From: an uncultured Bacilli bacterium
Lineage (GTDB): Bacteria; Bacillota_I; Bacilli_A; RFN20; CAG-631
Direction: 5' to 3'
Assembly: GCA_934201705.1 (NCBI GenBank)
Contig: CAKPXF010000012.1
Location: 13,707-77,706 of the forward strand
Length of the DNA: 64,000 bases
In this document: positions 1 through 8,434 of the stretch, in pieces
Layout of the letters: every line of letters starts with the position of its first letter
How positions within the stretch are numbered: the first letter of the stretch is position 1
Translations under genes and position numbers: made by a program
The notes under the pieces: generated by a model
The model's input: only the letters and a program-made list of their open reading frames with translations
Database searches by the model: none
What the model was told of the DNA's origin: nothing

Positions 1-878
1 CTCCATTCAAAGCCAAATTTATTATTATGCTTTTTTAAAAATCTTTGATATGAATATTCACTATTATTTTTTATATAACTTACCATAGAGCAAGCTTTAT
101 AATATAAATAATTTTTTTTATAGTCAATAAAGTCACTAATTAAAGAAATTGAATATTTTTTATAATAATCGTTAATAACATCTAATGTTTTTAAAATAAA
201 CTTTTTAGAAATAGTAATTTTTTTATCTTTAGTAAGATTTAATCCGAGGAATGAAACAGCTGTATCCTTAGACAAATCAAATTCACGTAGTTTACTTAAA
301 TTAATCGTTAAATCATAGCTTTTTAGTTCTTCTTTTATAAAATCTAAAAGCATATGAAGATTGTTAAAATCACTTTCAGTTGTTGAAATTAATATATCAT
401 CACAATATCTTGAATATTTACATGTTGAATGTAATTTTAAAAATTCTTCAATTTTTAAATCAAATTCATATAAATACATATCACTAATTCGTGGTGATGT
501 AACAAATCCTAACGATAAATGATTATTATAAAAGCAGCATTGAAGTAAGTTATAGGAAATGTAATTTTGTTTTACTGTTTCTATAAAGTTATCAAATTTA
601 ATGCTTTCAAAAAATGATTTAATATCTAGCTTTATAAATAGCCTACTATTTAAATGGGCTTTAATAGCATCCTTAGTACAAAGTCCTTTTTTATAAGCAT
701 AGCTATATTTAGATGACGGATATTTTTCTATTTTAATAAGTATAGCTTCATGATAGCTTCTTAATGCTAGACCGTTTTGATCTAAATTGTATGTAATAAT
801 TTCTCTATCCTTATTTTTTTCATGAATTAATAAAGGATAAACATATTTACTTGCGTTATTAAGATAATCACTAACCAT
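1..878 (-). CDS. Reverse transcriptase, C-terminus beyond window (DRT/unknown-group type)
   Basis: An open frame begins at ATG 876-878, behind the Shine-Dalgarno CTGGAGG, and runs leftward off the window edge without a stop (at least 292 residues). RT palm motifs are visible: LDIKSFF (about residues 83-89) with the first catalytic Asp, GFVTSPRIS (about 123-131), and RYCDDILIS with the catalytic YCDD box (158-161, bases 396-407), followed by SFLGLNLT. The retron hallmarks NAxxH and VTG are not seen; FLG replaces VTG. This favours a defence-associated (DRT/UG or Abi-like) or unclassified RT over a classical retron or group II intron RT. It lies 130 bp downstream of a PD-(D/E)XK gene on the same strand, and a structured element fills the gap. 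The RT call is firm; the subgroup is inference. Confidence 0.88.
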   Translation of the reverse strand, partial: MVSDYLNNASKYVYPLLIHEKNKDREIITYNLDQNGLALRSYHEAILIKIEKYPSSKYSYAYKKGLCTKDAIKAHLNSRLFIKLDIKSFFESIKFDNFIETVKQNYISYNLLQCCFYNNHLSLGFVTSPRISDMYLYEFDLKIEEFLKLHSTCKYSRYCDDILISTTESDFNNLHMLLDFIKEELKSYDLTINLSKLREFDLSKDTAVSFLGLNLTKDKKITISKKFILKTLDVINDYYKKYSISLISDFIDYKKNYLYYKACSMVSYIKNNSEYSYQRFLKKHNNKFGFEW

Positions 879-897
879 ATTTTATAACCTCCAGGAT

Positions 898-983
898 AAA
901 AAAAGAGGTTACCCTATTGCATAATGAATTCATTATGCTTAATACAATTGCTGTATCTTTCACTTAAGAAATTCTAACCTCTT
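898..983 (-). ncRNA. Structured element before the RT: candidate template RNA or attenuator
   Basis: The gap between the nuclease and RT genes is densely folded. A 9-bp inverted repeat (AAGAGGTTA / TAACCTCTT at 975-983 and 903-911) closes an approximately 80-nt element. It encloses a hairpin ATACA-gcaat-TGTAT (942-956) and a perfect 20-nt palindrome, GCATAATGAATTCATTATGC (919-938). On the minus strand the closing stem is followed by a T-tract (898-904), just before the RT Shine-Dalgarno. Retron and DRT reverse transcriptases are often preceded by a structured template RNA, and the closing repeat recalls retron a1/a2. Stem plus U-tract also fits an intrinsic terminator or attenuator limiting RT expression. 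The repeats are seen; the function is inference. Confidence 0.5.
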
Positions 984-1007
984 AATTATTTACATGTAAT
1001 TATTTAT

Positions 1008-2444
1008 TTATAATTGGATTTGCATAATCCTTTTGTTGCTTTTATTTAAAGATGAAGGATTAGATGATTTTATAACGTTATGTCTATCGATAAATCTTTT
1101 AATCATAGTACGTTCTATTAAATCATCTCTATCACTTGCTAATGAAGAAATTGCATCAATAAAGCCTTCATAAATAAATAATTGATTTTTAGATAAGCAA
1201 AGTTTTGCTTTATCATCAAAAACTTTTTCATATACATTTAGTAAATCTTTAAATACCTTTAGTAAATTTTTATAAGTAATTAAAGTATATTTGTTGCCAA
1301 AAGCATATTTATTAAAGAAGTTTTCGTTATAAATTTCTTTATAATACTCAGGAAATAAGAAAAAGCAAATTATATCTTTATTTATTTTATCAACATCCCA
1401 CCCTGCTTTTAAAGCCCAAGCAACGGCATATAAATAATATTTACTTAATTGTGATGGATTTTTGCCATTTAAAATGCTATTAAATATGGTTGCTTCATTT
1501 GTATTATTATTATTTAATTCTTTATTGAAAACATCTTTAAAAATCTTCATTGCTTGAGTTTCTATATTACTACCTTTATCTGATAAAGTTAATGATGCAT
1601 CTATTTTATTTTCAATAATTACAATCTTTCCATCTTTTGGATCTAAATTTCTAAATAATATATCAATATTTTTCTCTTCTCTTAACACTTCAAAATCATT
1701 ATTAACTGCAGTATTTTCTATTATTGATTCTTTAAATAACTCATTTAAAAAAGACATTTTACCATCTTTTTTAAAATTTAATAGTTTAACAATAGCATTA
1801 GAATATTGTAATTCATTTTTTTCAACGCCTAAAAAAGAAAAATAGTTTTCTTCTTTAAAATTAAGCTTAGTATTAGCCATTGTTTGTAATTTATTACATG
1901 GTATTTTATGATTAATAATATCTTTTAATAGGTTTTCATCTGTTGACGTAATATTGCAAATCCTACAAGAACTTGAAAATTTTTCTAAATCCATTAATTT
2001 AATAATTCTATCATTTTTAATAATTTGATTATTTTCAGAATCAGTGTCGCCAAAATTTTTAAAAGCGATATAAATATTTCCTTTAGGGACATAAACATTT
2101 TCTTTATCACATTCAAAAGTATAATAAGTTACTGTTTTATATAATTTATGATTGTTTTCAAAATATTTATCTAGTGATATGCCATTATATTTTATGTTTT
2201 TAATTTCGTCTTTTCCCTTTTTACAACCTATAGCCACAGATAGTACTTTATATAATCCATTACAAACACGTGCTACATTTATAACATTTACTGGTTCTTC
2301 TCCATCATATTCGCCATTAGCATTTAAATATAAATAGTATTTTTCATTATCAGCTAAAAACAAATTTATTACCTCATGATATATATTATTTCCATCATCA
2401 TATGATGCTTTAGGAAACATATTATTTAATATAATTTTACACAT
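1008..2444 (-). CDS. PD-(D/E)XK nuclease-superfamily protein
   Basis: This 478-residue protein carries the signature of a PD-(D/E)XK nuclease-fold family (PDDEXK_4-like). KNIDILF at about residue 258 supplies the Asp, and IVIIENKIDA at about 274-283 supplies the E-x-K. The segment FSFLGVEKNELQYSNAIVKL at about 200-220, just before the core, resembles the family's entry helix. The first 190 residues have no fold I recognise; they include a Cys pair (CRIC at about 160). Its start overlaps the end of the upstream HTH gene by 8 bp, implying translational coupling in a leftward operon. Restriction-like or phage-directed DNA cleavage is the usual role of such proteins beside RT and Abi genes, but the substrate here is unknown. 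Confidence 0.72.
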   Translation of the reverse strand: MCKIILNNMFPKASYDDGNNIYHEVINLFLADNEKYYLYLNANGEYDGEEPVNVINVARVCNGLYKVLSVAIGCKKGKDEIKNIKYNGISLDKYFENNHKLYKTVTYYTFECDKENVYVPKGNIYIAFKNFGDTDSENNQIIKNDRIIKLMDLEKFSSSCRICNITSTDENLLKDIINHKIPCNKLQTMANTKLNFKEENYFSFLGVEKNELQYSNAIVKLLNFKKDGKMSFLNELFKESIIENTAVNNDFEVLREEKNIDILFRNLDPKDGKIVIIENKIDASLTLSDKGSNIETQAMKIFKDVFNKELNNNNTNEATIFNSILNGKNPSQLSKYYLYAVAWALKAGWDVDKINKDIICFFLFPEYYKEIYNENFFNKYAFGNKYTLITYKNLLKVFKDLLNVYEKVFDDKAKLCLSKNQLFIYEGFIDAISSLASDRDDLIERTMIKRFIDRHNVIKSSNPSSLNKSNKRIMQIQL

Positions 2445-3453
2445 CTTTATTACTCCTTTGCTTTTTTAATTTTAATGGTTCATTTACTTCGTTTTCTAAT
2501 TTGATATTTAAATCATTAATCTTAGTATATCTTTCTTGCATATCATCAATTTTAAAGCATTCATCTAATGCATTACGAATTATTAAGTCACGAGGATCTT
2601 TATAGCCAAGTTCACTTCTTCCATTTATACTTAATAGTTTACTTAATACTTCTATGCTTAATCCAAATCTTAAGGCTATATAAATGCATTCATCTCTAGA
2701 AAAGGTTCTATTATTTCTTTTATTTCTTAAAGTTCTAACATTTATATTAAGCTCTTCAGCCAAATCTTCTTGATTGTAGTTTGCTTGTTTTCTTATAAGC
2801 TCACCAATATAATTATATAATTCTATATTTTGAATATTAGAATTATTATTCATAATACTAGTTTTTTTAATTTTATTTTTAATAACTTTAAAGTCTTCAT
2901 CACAATTATCGCTTATTACTTCCATAACATCCTTAAAAGTGTTAAATAGTTCTTCAGCACTACATCCAAAAAGGTCTATCTTAAATGATATTTCATCTTT
3001 TATGTTTTCCTTTTTAATAACTATAAGAGTAGGAAGACTATCAACATTATATTCATTTATTAGATCACAAATTATATCAATAGCATTAATTTCATTATCA
3101 CATTCTTTTATTGCGTCACGATTCATAACATTATTCCACTTATCAATCATTTCTTTTGTAAAATAAGTCATAATTGTAAAATTAGCAGAAGAATTATTAT
3201 GAAGCTTTCCACCATATTTATTTAAAAAGTTAATACTTTCATTATCATTTAATTCATATAAATAAAGAAGCGTATATTCACTATTAATGTTATAATTTCC
3301 TGTTCCTAAGCTATTTGTAACATCATTAATAACTAACTTTTTTTCATTAGATGGAGCTACTAAAAATGAAAAGCTATTTGCTGGAATATTATAATTTTTT
3401 AATAAATTACTTTCTTTTTTATAATTTAATTCAACAATTTTTAATTTTTCCAT
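2437..3453 (-). CDS. HTH protein with a thioredoxin-like-looking N-terminal half
   Basis: This 338-residue protein has a C-terminal Cro/XRE-like helix-turn-helix at about 214-255: ELIRKQANYNQEDLAEELN, then NVRTLRNKR as the recognition helix. The HTH is followed by a helical tail. The N-terminal region contains YNVDSLPTLIVIKK (about 135-148), which looks like the cis-proline strand of a thioredoxin fold; no CxxC is present, so redox activity is unlikely. That resemblance is weak. The gene starts 12 bp after the metallopeptidase-like gene and overlaps the nuclease gene by 8 bp, so all three are probably one transcript. It may be a cassette regulator or a sensor subunit. The HTH call is fairly safe; the rest is inference. 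Confidence 0.6.
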   Translation of the reverse strand: MEKLKIVELNYKKESNLLKNYNIPANSFSFLVAPSNEKKLVINDVTNSLGTGNYNINSEYTLLYLYELNDNESINFLNKYGGKLHNNSSANFTIMTYFTKEMIDKWNNVMNRDAIKECDNEINAIDIICDLINEYNVDSLPTLIVIKKENIKDEISFKIDLFGCSAEELFNTFKDVMEVISDNCDEDFKVIKNKIKKTSIMNNNSNIQNIELYNYIGELIRKQANYNQEDLAEELNINVRTLRNKRNNRTFSRDECIYIALRFGLSIEVLSKLLSINGRSELGYKDPRDLIIRNALDECFKIDDMQERYTKINDLNIKLENEVNEPLKLKKQRSNKDV

Positions 3454-3465
3454 AAAATTTCCTCC

Positions 3466-4728
3466 TTATTTATAAAGGCTTTTTAACAATAAATATGCTA
3501 AGCTATTTAAAGGATTACATTCAACAATTTTATTTAAAAAATCAATAGCTTTAAAATTTTGACATTTATCCATATAGTTTTTATCAATAAGCTTTATAAC
3601 ATCAATTGGATTATCTAAAAGATCATAATCACATTTTACAAAATAATCATCTTTTTCATTATCATAATAGCTATTTGTTTTTGCAATACTTAAGGCAACA
3701 ATTTTATCAAGATAGACATGCATTAATATATCACCCTTCTTGATATTTTTATCTGCTATTGAGTAGCTATTAGCTAATTCATCATTATAATTTTCATCAT
3801 GCTTTAGTAAATAAAAATTAAATGGAAAATTCATTATAAAATGGTTATTTGTTATACCTTGCTCAATTCTTTTATTCTTATTACATTGAAGAATAATTTC
3901 AGCATCATATCTAGTAACTAACTTATATAAAGCTTTCTTAAAATCTATATCATTAAAAGAAATTTCTAAAACTTCTATAAATCCTCTATAGGTAGATAAA
4001 TTCTTGCAGCCACTATATGGGAAAAATATTGGCGAATATTTTTGTATTATTTCTTTTATATTTTTTGCATCATTAACAAAGCCACGTGCAAATAAGTATT
4101 TTATTTGAAAATATGTTGCTAAGGATTCAAAAACAACTTCTTTATAATATTTATCAATTTTTACATCACTTGAATAATAAGCAAGCATAAAGAAGCATAC
4201 AGCATGAAAGTATTCATGAACAAAGACAGAAAGATAAGCGGAATAATTAAAAGGGATGTTGTTAGTATATAATGTTATCGTTTTCGTACTATGATTATAG
4301 CTTCCTGAAACGTAATATCCATGATTTGCACTTAATATACTTCTTTTTAATAATTCCATATCTTTTAATACATCTTCATCATATTTTTCTCTTCTTTTAT
4401 CAAATAATGGAAAATAAATACCTTCCCCACAAATGCCTTCATTATCTAGTCTTTTTAAATGATTTAATACTCTTTTAAAATCATTTAAATCACTATTATC
4501 ATAATCTTCATATTTACTATTTAACTGATCTATTAAATTTTTTAAAGATTCCATATTACTTAAGCAAATTGGTTTTGCTTCATCATCAAAAACCAATGAT
4601 ACATTTCTTTGCGCTTTATATAAAACTATGTTAAAAAAATTATTTGTTATTTCATTTAAAAAATTATTAATATCATCTAATTCTTTTTCAAGTGATTCAG
4701 CAAAAAAACTTTTATTTAGTATTTTCAT
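3466..4728 (-). CDS. Putative zinc metallopeptidase (HEYFH)
   Basis: This 420-residue protein shows a gluzincin-type signature: SVFVHEYFHAV with HExxH at about 171-175, followed about 30 residues later by VVFESLATYF, which offers a Glu as third zinc ligand. No signal peptide is obvious, so it should be cytoplasmic. The middle (about 250-340) and the C-terminal 70 residues are not recognised. It is the first large gene of the leftward cassette (peptidase, HTH protein, nuclease, structured element, RT). Peptidases next to HTH proteins often act as de-repressing sensors (ImmA/IrrE style) or as effectors; which applies here cannot be told from sequence. It is not a standard ImmA by length or context. 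Confidence 0.6.
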   Translation of the reverse strand: MKILNKSFFAESLEKELDDINNFLNEITNNFFNIVLYKAQRNVSLVFDDEAKPICLSNMESLKNLIDQLNSKYEDYDNSDLNDFKRVLNHLKRLDNEGICGEGIYFPLFDKRREKYDEDVLKDMELLKRSILSANHGYYVSGSYNHSTKTITLYTNNIPFNYSAYLSVFVHEYFHAVCFFMLAYYSSDVKIDKYYKEVVFESLATYFQIKYLFARGFVNDAKNIKEIIQKYSPIFFPYSGCKNLSTYRGFIEVLEISFNDIDFKKALYKLVTRYDAEIILQCNKNKRIEQGITNNHFIMNFPFNFYLLKHDENYNDELANSYSIADKNIKKGDILMHVYLDKIVALSIAKTNSYYDNEKDDYFVKCDYDLLDNPIDVIKLIDKNYMDKCQNFKAIDFLNKIVECNPLNSLAYLLLKSLYK

Positions 4729-4806
4729 ATTCCTTTACTCCTAATTTTATAAATTTAAATTGCTATATTCATTATAATATTTTATATAGCAATTAGTCTA
4801 TATTAT

Positions 4807-4899
4807 TTATGACAGTTCCGTTTTTAATTTTAATAATAGTAAATCTTTCAATAATTCTATAGGCTCTTGAAACATTCTTTTTTTATCAAATTCACTCAT
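4807..4899 (-). CDS. Small ORF (30 aa) ahead of the RT cassette
   Basis: An ATG at 4897-4899 is preceded by AAGGAAG at a workable distance and opens a 30-codon frame ending TAA at 4807. The product is a charged, Leu-rich amphipathic peptide (MSEFDKKRMF, then PIELLKDLLLLKLK). It sits 78 bp upstream of the metallopeptidase-like start on the same strand, so it may be a leader peptide or the first gene of the operon. Its shortness means chance cannot be excluded. No family is recognised. Confidence 0.38.
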   Translation of the reverse strand: MSEFDKKRMFQEPIELLKDLLLLKLKTELS

Positions 4900-5029
4900 T
4901 TTCACATTCTTCCTTTTGGATTATTTTAATGATAACATTATTTTTTCTTAAAAATAGGAAAAATAATTTCCGATTATTAAATAAATATTTTTTTAAAATA
5001 GTACTTAATAAAGTTGAGGTTTAATAAAA

Positions 5030-6124
5030 ATGAATGAGAATAATAAAAGATGGTTTGCTATTTTAATAGAAAAAGGAAAAGGAATGGAGATAAAAGAATT
5101 TATTAGTAATTATATTAAAGGTACAAGCTTAGAAGATTATTTTTTTACTATTAAAATAGGATTATATCATTCTTTTGACTATACTGATGATTATATTCTT
5201 ATTGAAATGATTCTTAATGACAAAACATATGAATTTATATTAAATACACCTGGTGTAAAATCATTTGTTAGTAAAAAAGTTATTTGTAGATATCCTCCAG
5301 TTGCAATATCAAAACAATGCATCGAATATAAACTTAAAGCTCCTATTAGTAATGATTATAGTTCTTTTTGCTATGGTGATTATGTTTCTATTAATGAAGA
5401 AACATACAAACATAGTCATAATATGGGTTATGTTTATTCTATAGATTATGCAAAAAATATTGCAAAAATAGCATTACTTAATAGATGTAGTTGGTTTGAT
5501 AAGATTGTTGACATTCCTCTTAATAATATTAGTCATAGCATGTCAAAAATTTGGCATTTACATGATGCTAATCATACCATTAAATCTAAAAAAAGGAAAA
5601 ACAGAATAGAAGTAAGTAATAGTAGATGGTTTATACTTGTACTTGAAACAGCAGCTGATTGTAAAGAAGTTAAAAAAAAAATTATTAGAAGAAGTAAAAA
5701 AGACAATCTTCATAAATACTTTCTTAATCTTAAAATCATCAATAAGATCCTTTTTATTGAAATGATTCTTAATGACTATACATATAAATATATACTACAT
5801 ATTCCTGGTATTAAAAGCTTCGTTAGAGGAAATAAAAGAACATATTGTTTACCTTATCCTCTTTCAACAAGGAATATTGAAGATGCATTTGGAATTATTG
5901 TTAATGATGATCATTTAAATTCTTCTTTTTGTCATGGTGATTTAGTTACAATAAAAAATAGTCCATATTTTGATGACATCGGCATGATTAAAAGCATAGA
6001 TGAAGAATACAATATTGTAACAGTAATTCTTTACAATGAATATTATTTATTTAATAAAATAGTGAAAGTTCCAATTAGGTATATTGAAAGATTTTATTGT
6101 GCAGTATATAACCTTTTCATATAA
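5030..6124 (+). CDS. Tandem-duplicated NusG-like (NGN-KOW x2) protein
   Basis: The 364 residues form two copies of a NusG-like unit. Copy 1 runs about 5-185: WFAILIEKG, then ILIEMILNDKTYEFILNTPG and KSFV, then PVAIS, then FCYGDYVSINEE as the KOW entry. Copy 2 runs about 200-364: RWFILVLETA, then LFIEMILNDYTYKYILHIPG and KSFV, then FCHGDLVTIKNS. NusG itself has one unit with the same landmarks (W-Y/F at strand 1, VEM, NTPGV, GD.V near KOW). NusG, RfaH and LoaP bind RNA polymerase at the clamp and control pausing or antitermination. Two fused units in one chain is unusual. It is transcribed away from the RT cassette and has its own GAGGT site. Specialised antitermination is inference. Confidence 0.72.
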   Translation: MNENNKRWFAILIEKGKGMEIKEFISNYIKGTSLEDYFFTIKIGLYHSFDYTDDYILIEMILNDKTYEFILNTPGVKSFVSKKVICRYPPVAISKQCIEYKLKAPISNDYSSFCYGDYVSINEETYKHSHNMGYVYSIDYAKNIAKIALLNRCSWFDKIVDIPLNNISHSMSKIWHLHDANHTIKSKKRKNRIEVSNSRWFILVLETAADCKEVKKKIIRRSKKDNLHKYFLNLKIINKILFIEMILNDYTYKYILHIPGIKSFVRGNKRTYCLPYPLSTRNIEDAFGIIVNDDHLNSSFCHGDLVTIKNSPYFDDIGMIKSIDEEYNIVTVILYNEYYLFNKIVKVPIRYIERFYCAVYNLFI

Positions 6125-6169
6125 TCATAATTTATTGATTGTTTATAAAAAAGTATCATTTATCATATT

Positions 6170-6500
6170 TACAATTTTATTAAAAACTTCATATTTATTC
6201 CAGTAAAGGATTTATATGCTAAATCAAACTTAAATGGTTTAGCATATTTTCTTTCTTTAAGTACTCTTTTAACTTTTTTTGATTGCTTTTTTAATAAAAT
6301 GATATCTTGCTTTAATTTTATAAAATTCTTTTTATTAATTATATCTTTATATTTAATATTAGCATCTAAATTAATGATATTTTATCATTATTAATCTTAT
6401 TACTTTTGATAGTTACATTAATATAGTTTTCTTTTTACATATTCCCATTATATTTGAAAATAGGAAAATCACTTAAAGAATAATTTTATAATTAATTTTT
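6170..6500 (-). pseudogene. Decayed partial copy of the Abi_2 gene
   Basis: Bases 6170-6376 match bases 8438-8644, the 3' end of the intact Abi_2 gene, almost base for base in the same orientation. After a deletion of roughly 285 bp relative to that gene, 6390-6500 resembles its internal segment near 8930-9037 with more mismatches. No open frame remains. This is the dead remnant of a second copy, and it makes a direct repeat around the three-gene operon 6581-8331. It accounts for most of the otherwise gene-free stretch 6125-6580. Confidence 0.85.
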
Positions 6501-6551
6501 GTTGCTTTTATATTTGTCTCTAAACATTTATAGGTAGAATTTCATTAAATA

Positions 6552-6573
6552 TGGTATAATAATTATAGGAGGA
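6552..6573 (+). promoter_or_regulatory. Extended -10 promoter and strong RBS of the three-gene operon
   Basis: TGGTATAAT (TATAAT at 6555-6560, preceded by TGn) is an extended -10 element. It is followed directly by AGGAGG (6568-6573) and ATG at 6581, giving a very short leader. No convincing -35 is visible, which is common for extended -10 promoters. Confidence 0.6.
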
Positions 6574-6580
6574 TGAAATT

Positions 6581-7258
6581 ATGAATATGGAACTATTAAA
6601 TTATCAATTTTCATTAATAGGGAAATTTGATACTATATATAATGATATCAATGGCTTTTCAAATATATTTCCTGATTATTCTAAAAAAGAAATTCAACGA
6701 GATATTATGCCAAATGGAAATGTAATTAATTGCTACATTTTAAGTAATGATACTAAGTCAATAGTTGTACATTTAAATCGAATTGACTTTTCTTTTAGAA
6801 ACAATCCTATTAATCAAGAAGTAGATATACAAGAATTTAATAACTTTTTTACAAAAATTTGCAGTCATATTGACAATATTGATAGAATAGCAATTAATTA
6901 TAATTGTTTTATAAATGATTCTAATTCTACTTATTCAAACAAATTATCTCATTGCTTCAGCATCTTTGGCAATTCAAACAACTCATTTGAATTTAGTGTA
7001 AGAGAGAATAACGTTTTTGAAGCCAATAATTTAAAATTTAATAATATACTAACAATTCAAAAAGGGATTCTTCAAAAAAATGATTCTTTTGAATCTTTAA
7101 ATGCCTTAATCTTTTTGTTTGATATAAATAGTGCTGAAATTAACCAAAATTCTTCAGATTTTATTAAACAAACAAGTTTGTTTAATAATTTTTCAAAAAT
7201 GTATGAAAAATTACTTGAAAGATTAAATGATGTTGAAAAATTTTTGGAGGGTATTTAG
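6581..7258 (+). CDS. Unknown protein, gene 1 of three-gene operon
   Basis: This 225-residue protein has no family I recognise. It is Asn- and Phe-rich, predicted soluble, with alternating hydrophobic stretches typical of beta-rich domains (residues 40-150) and a helical, probably coiled C-terminus (SKMYEKLLERLNDVEKFLEG). It has a strong RBS and promoter, and its TAG stop abuts the ATG of the next gene, so translation is coupled. It lies between duplicated Abi_2 sequences, which suggests the trio moved as a cassette. A defence or toxin-antitoxin role is only suggested by the neighbourhood. Confidence 0.6.
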   Translation: MNMELLNYQFSLIGKFDTIYNDINGFSNIFPDYSKKEIQRDIMPNGNVINCYILSNDTKSIVVHLNRIDFSFRNNPINQEVDIQEFNNFFTKICSHIDNIDRIAINYNCFINDSNSTYSNKLSHCFSIFGNSNNSFEFSVRENNVFEANNLKFNNILTIQKGILQKNDSFESLNALIFLFDINSAEINQNSSDFIKQTSLFNNFSKMYEKLLERLNDVEKFLEGI

Positions 7259-7783
7259 ATGTTTGGAATATTAGAAGCTGTAATTTGCACATCATTTTCT
7301 TTGGTAACACCACCAATTACAACAACATGCAATTATTTTCAAAGCATACCAAATGAAGAACAAATTTCAACTAGTAATAATAATTTACCTTTTAAACAAT
7401 ATAATGTAATAGAGGATGCAAATTATGGGATTGTGAGGACATACATTAGCATGAACATTCAAAATTACAAAAAAGAAATGAATTATTTAAATGAATTATT
7501 TGAAAATTATGAAGACCATCATAAAGAAATTATTTCGTACCTTAATAACAAATCTAAAGACCCACATTATAAAGATTTATTTGATTGGATTTTACAAAAT
7601 GAAAACAATGAAAACAAATATTTGATTTTATCGTTTATTCTAGATAGTGATATTAATATCTTTGATATATGGTATGTTAAAAATTTAAAAAAATGTGTTA
7701 ACTCTGACGATATTCTTTTGAGAAAAAGAGCATTATCAATTTATGGCTTGTATAGAAAACAATTTGAGGATTTGTCATGCTAG
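7259..7783 (+). CDS. Unknown protein, gene 2 of three-gene operon
   Basis: This 174-residue protein starts at the base after the previous stop, with GGAGGGT inside the upstream gene as its RBS. The first 25 residues are hydrophobic with two Cys (ICTSFSLVTPPITTTC), possibly a membrane-associating or buried strand. The rest is helical and acidic (NYKKEMNYLNELFENYEDHHKE onward), with an all-alpha look. Its 3' end overlaps the next gene by 7 bp. No family is recognised, and no catalytic motif is evident. Confidence 0.6.
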   Translation: MFGILEAVICTSFSLVTPPITTTCNYFQSIPNEEQISTSNNNLPFKQYNVIEDANYGIVRTYISMNIQNYKKEMNYLNELFENYEDHHKEIISYLNNKSKDPHYKDLFDWILQNENNENKYLILSFILDSDINIFDIWYVKNLKKCVNSDDILLRKRALSIYGLYRKQFEDLSC

Positions 7784-8331
7784 TTCGTGCAGCGCAGTAT
7801 GGTATTCTGGATCTTTGGCATGTAAAATCTATTGATTCATTGCCAATTAAAGGACTTTTACTTTGGAAACCATCAAAAAATGATAATGATTATTCTGTGT
7901 TTAAAATCACTGACGAAAGCAAAACTGGAGACATTGTTAACGTTGTTATAAAATTATTATCGACAAGTTTTGATTTATATAAAGATGGTATAGAATTCAT
8001 ACTATTAGATGAATCGTTATTTATTTCCAAGGGAATGGAAATAAAAGAAGACCAGCAAGAGATGAAATGCATCCATGCTAATATTAAAAATCTAAATTAT
8101 GAACAATACAAAAATATTATTGAAATAACGTATACTTTAAAAGAAAAAATTATTTCATTTGATTCAACTTGTATTAAAAAAATTTTTGTTGATATGCCAC
8201 AAGATGAATTTAATAGCATGGTTGAAAATTGGCATAATTTGAAGCCTAATTTTTCCATTAATGAAATTGTAAATCAAATTAATAAAAGATTCTTCAAAGA
8301 TTGTAATAAAAAAGTTTATTCAAAATCCTAA
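7777..8331 (+). CDS. Unknown protein, gene 3 of three-gene operon
   Basis: This 184-residue soluble protein overlaps gene 2 by 7 bp. Its N-terminus, with GILDLWHVKSIDSLPIKGLL and ILLDESLF, looks alpha/beta; the C-terminus is helical. I see no recognised nuclease, kinase or transferase motif. The tight overlaps across the trio suggest the three products act together, perhaps as a complex. The frame ends 103 bp before the convergent Abi_2 gene, with nothing notable between. Confidence 0.58.
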   Translation: MLVRAAQYGILDLWHVKSIDSLPIKGLLLWKPSKNDNDYSVFKITDESKTGDIVNVVIKLLSTSFDLYKDGIEFILLDESLFISKGMEIKEDQQEMKCIHANIKNLNYEQYKNIIEITYTLKEKIISFDSTCIKKIFVDMPQDEFNSMVENWHNLKPNFSINEIVNQINKRFFKDCNKKVYSKS

Positions 8332-8434
8332 TGTGTATTTTTACAGCAATCATATGATGGTAAAATTTTATATTTGTTATGCGAGCCATTTATTTTTACG
8401 ATTAAAAGCATTATTAAATTTTTTATAATGTTTT

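Noticed and set aside
903..983. Classical retron msr-msd
   Set aside because: Short (about 80 nt), and the RT lacks NAxxH and VTG; kept only as a structured element of unknown role.
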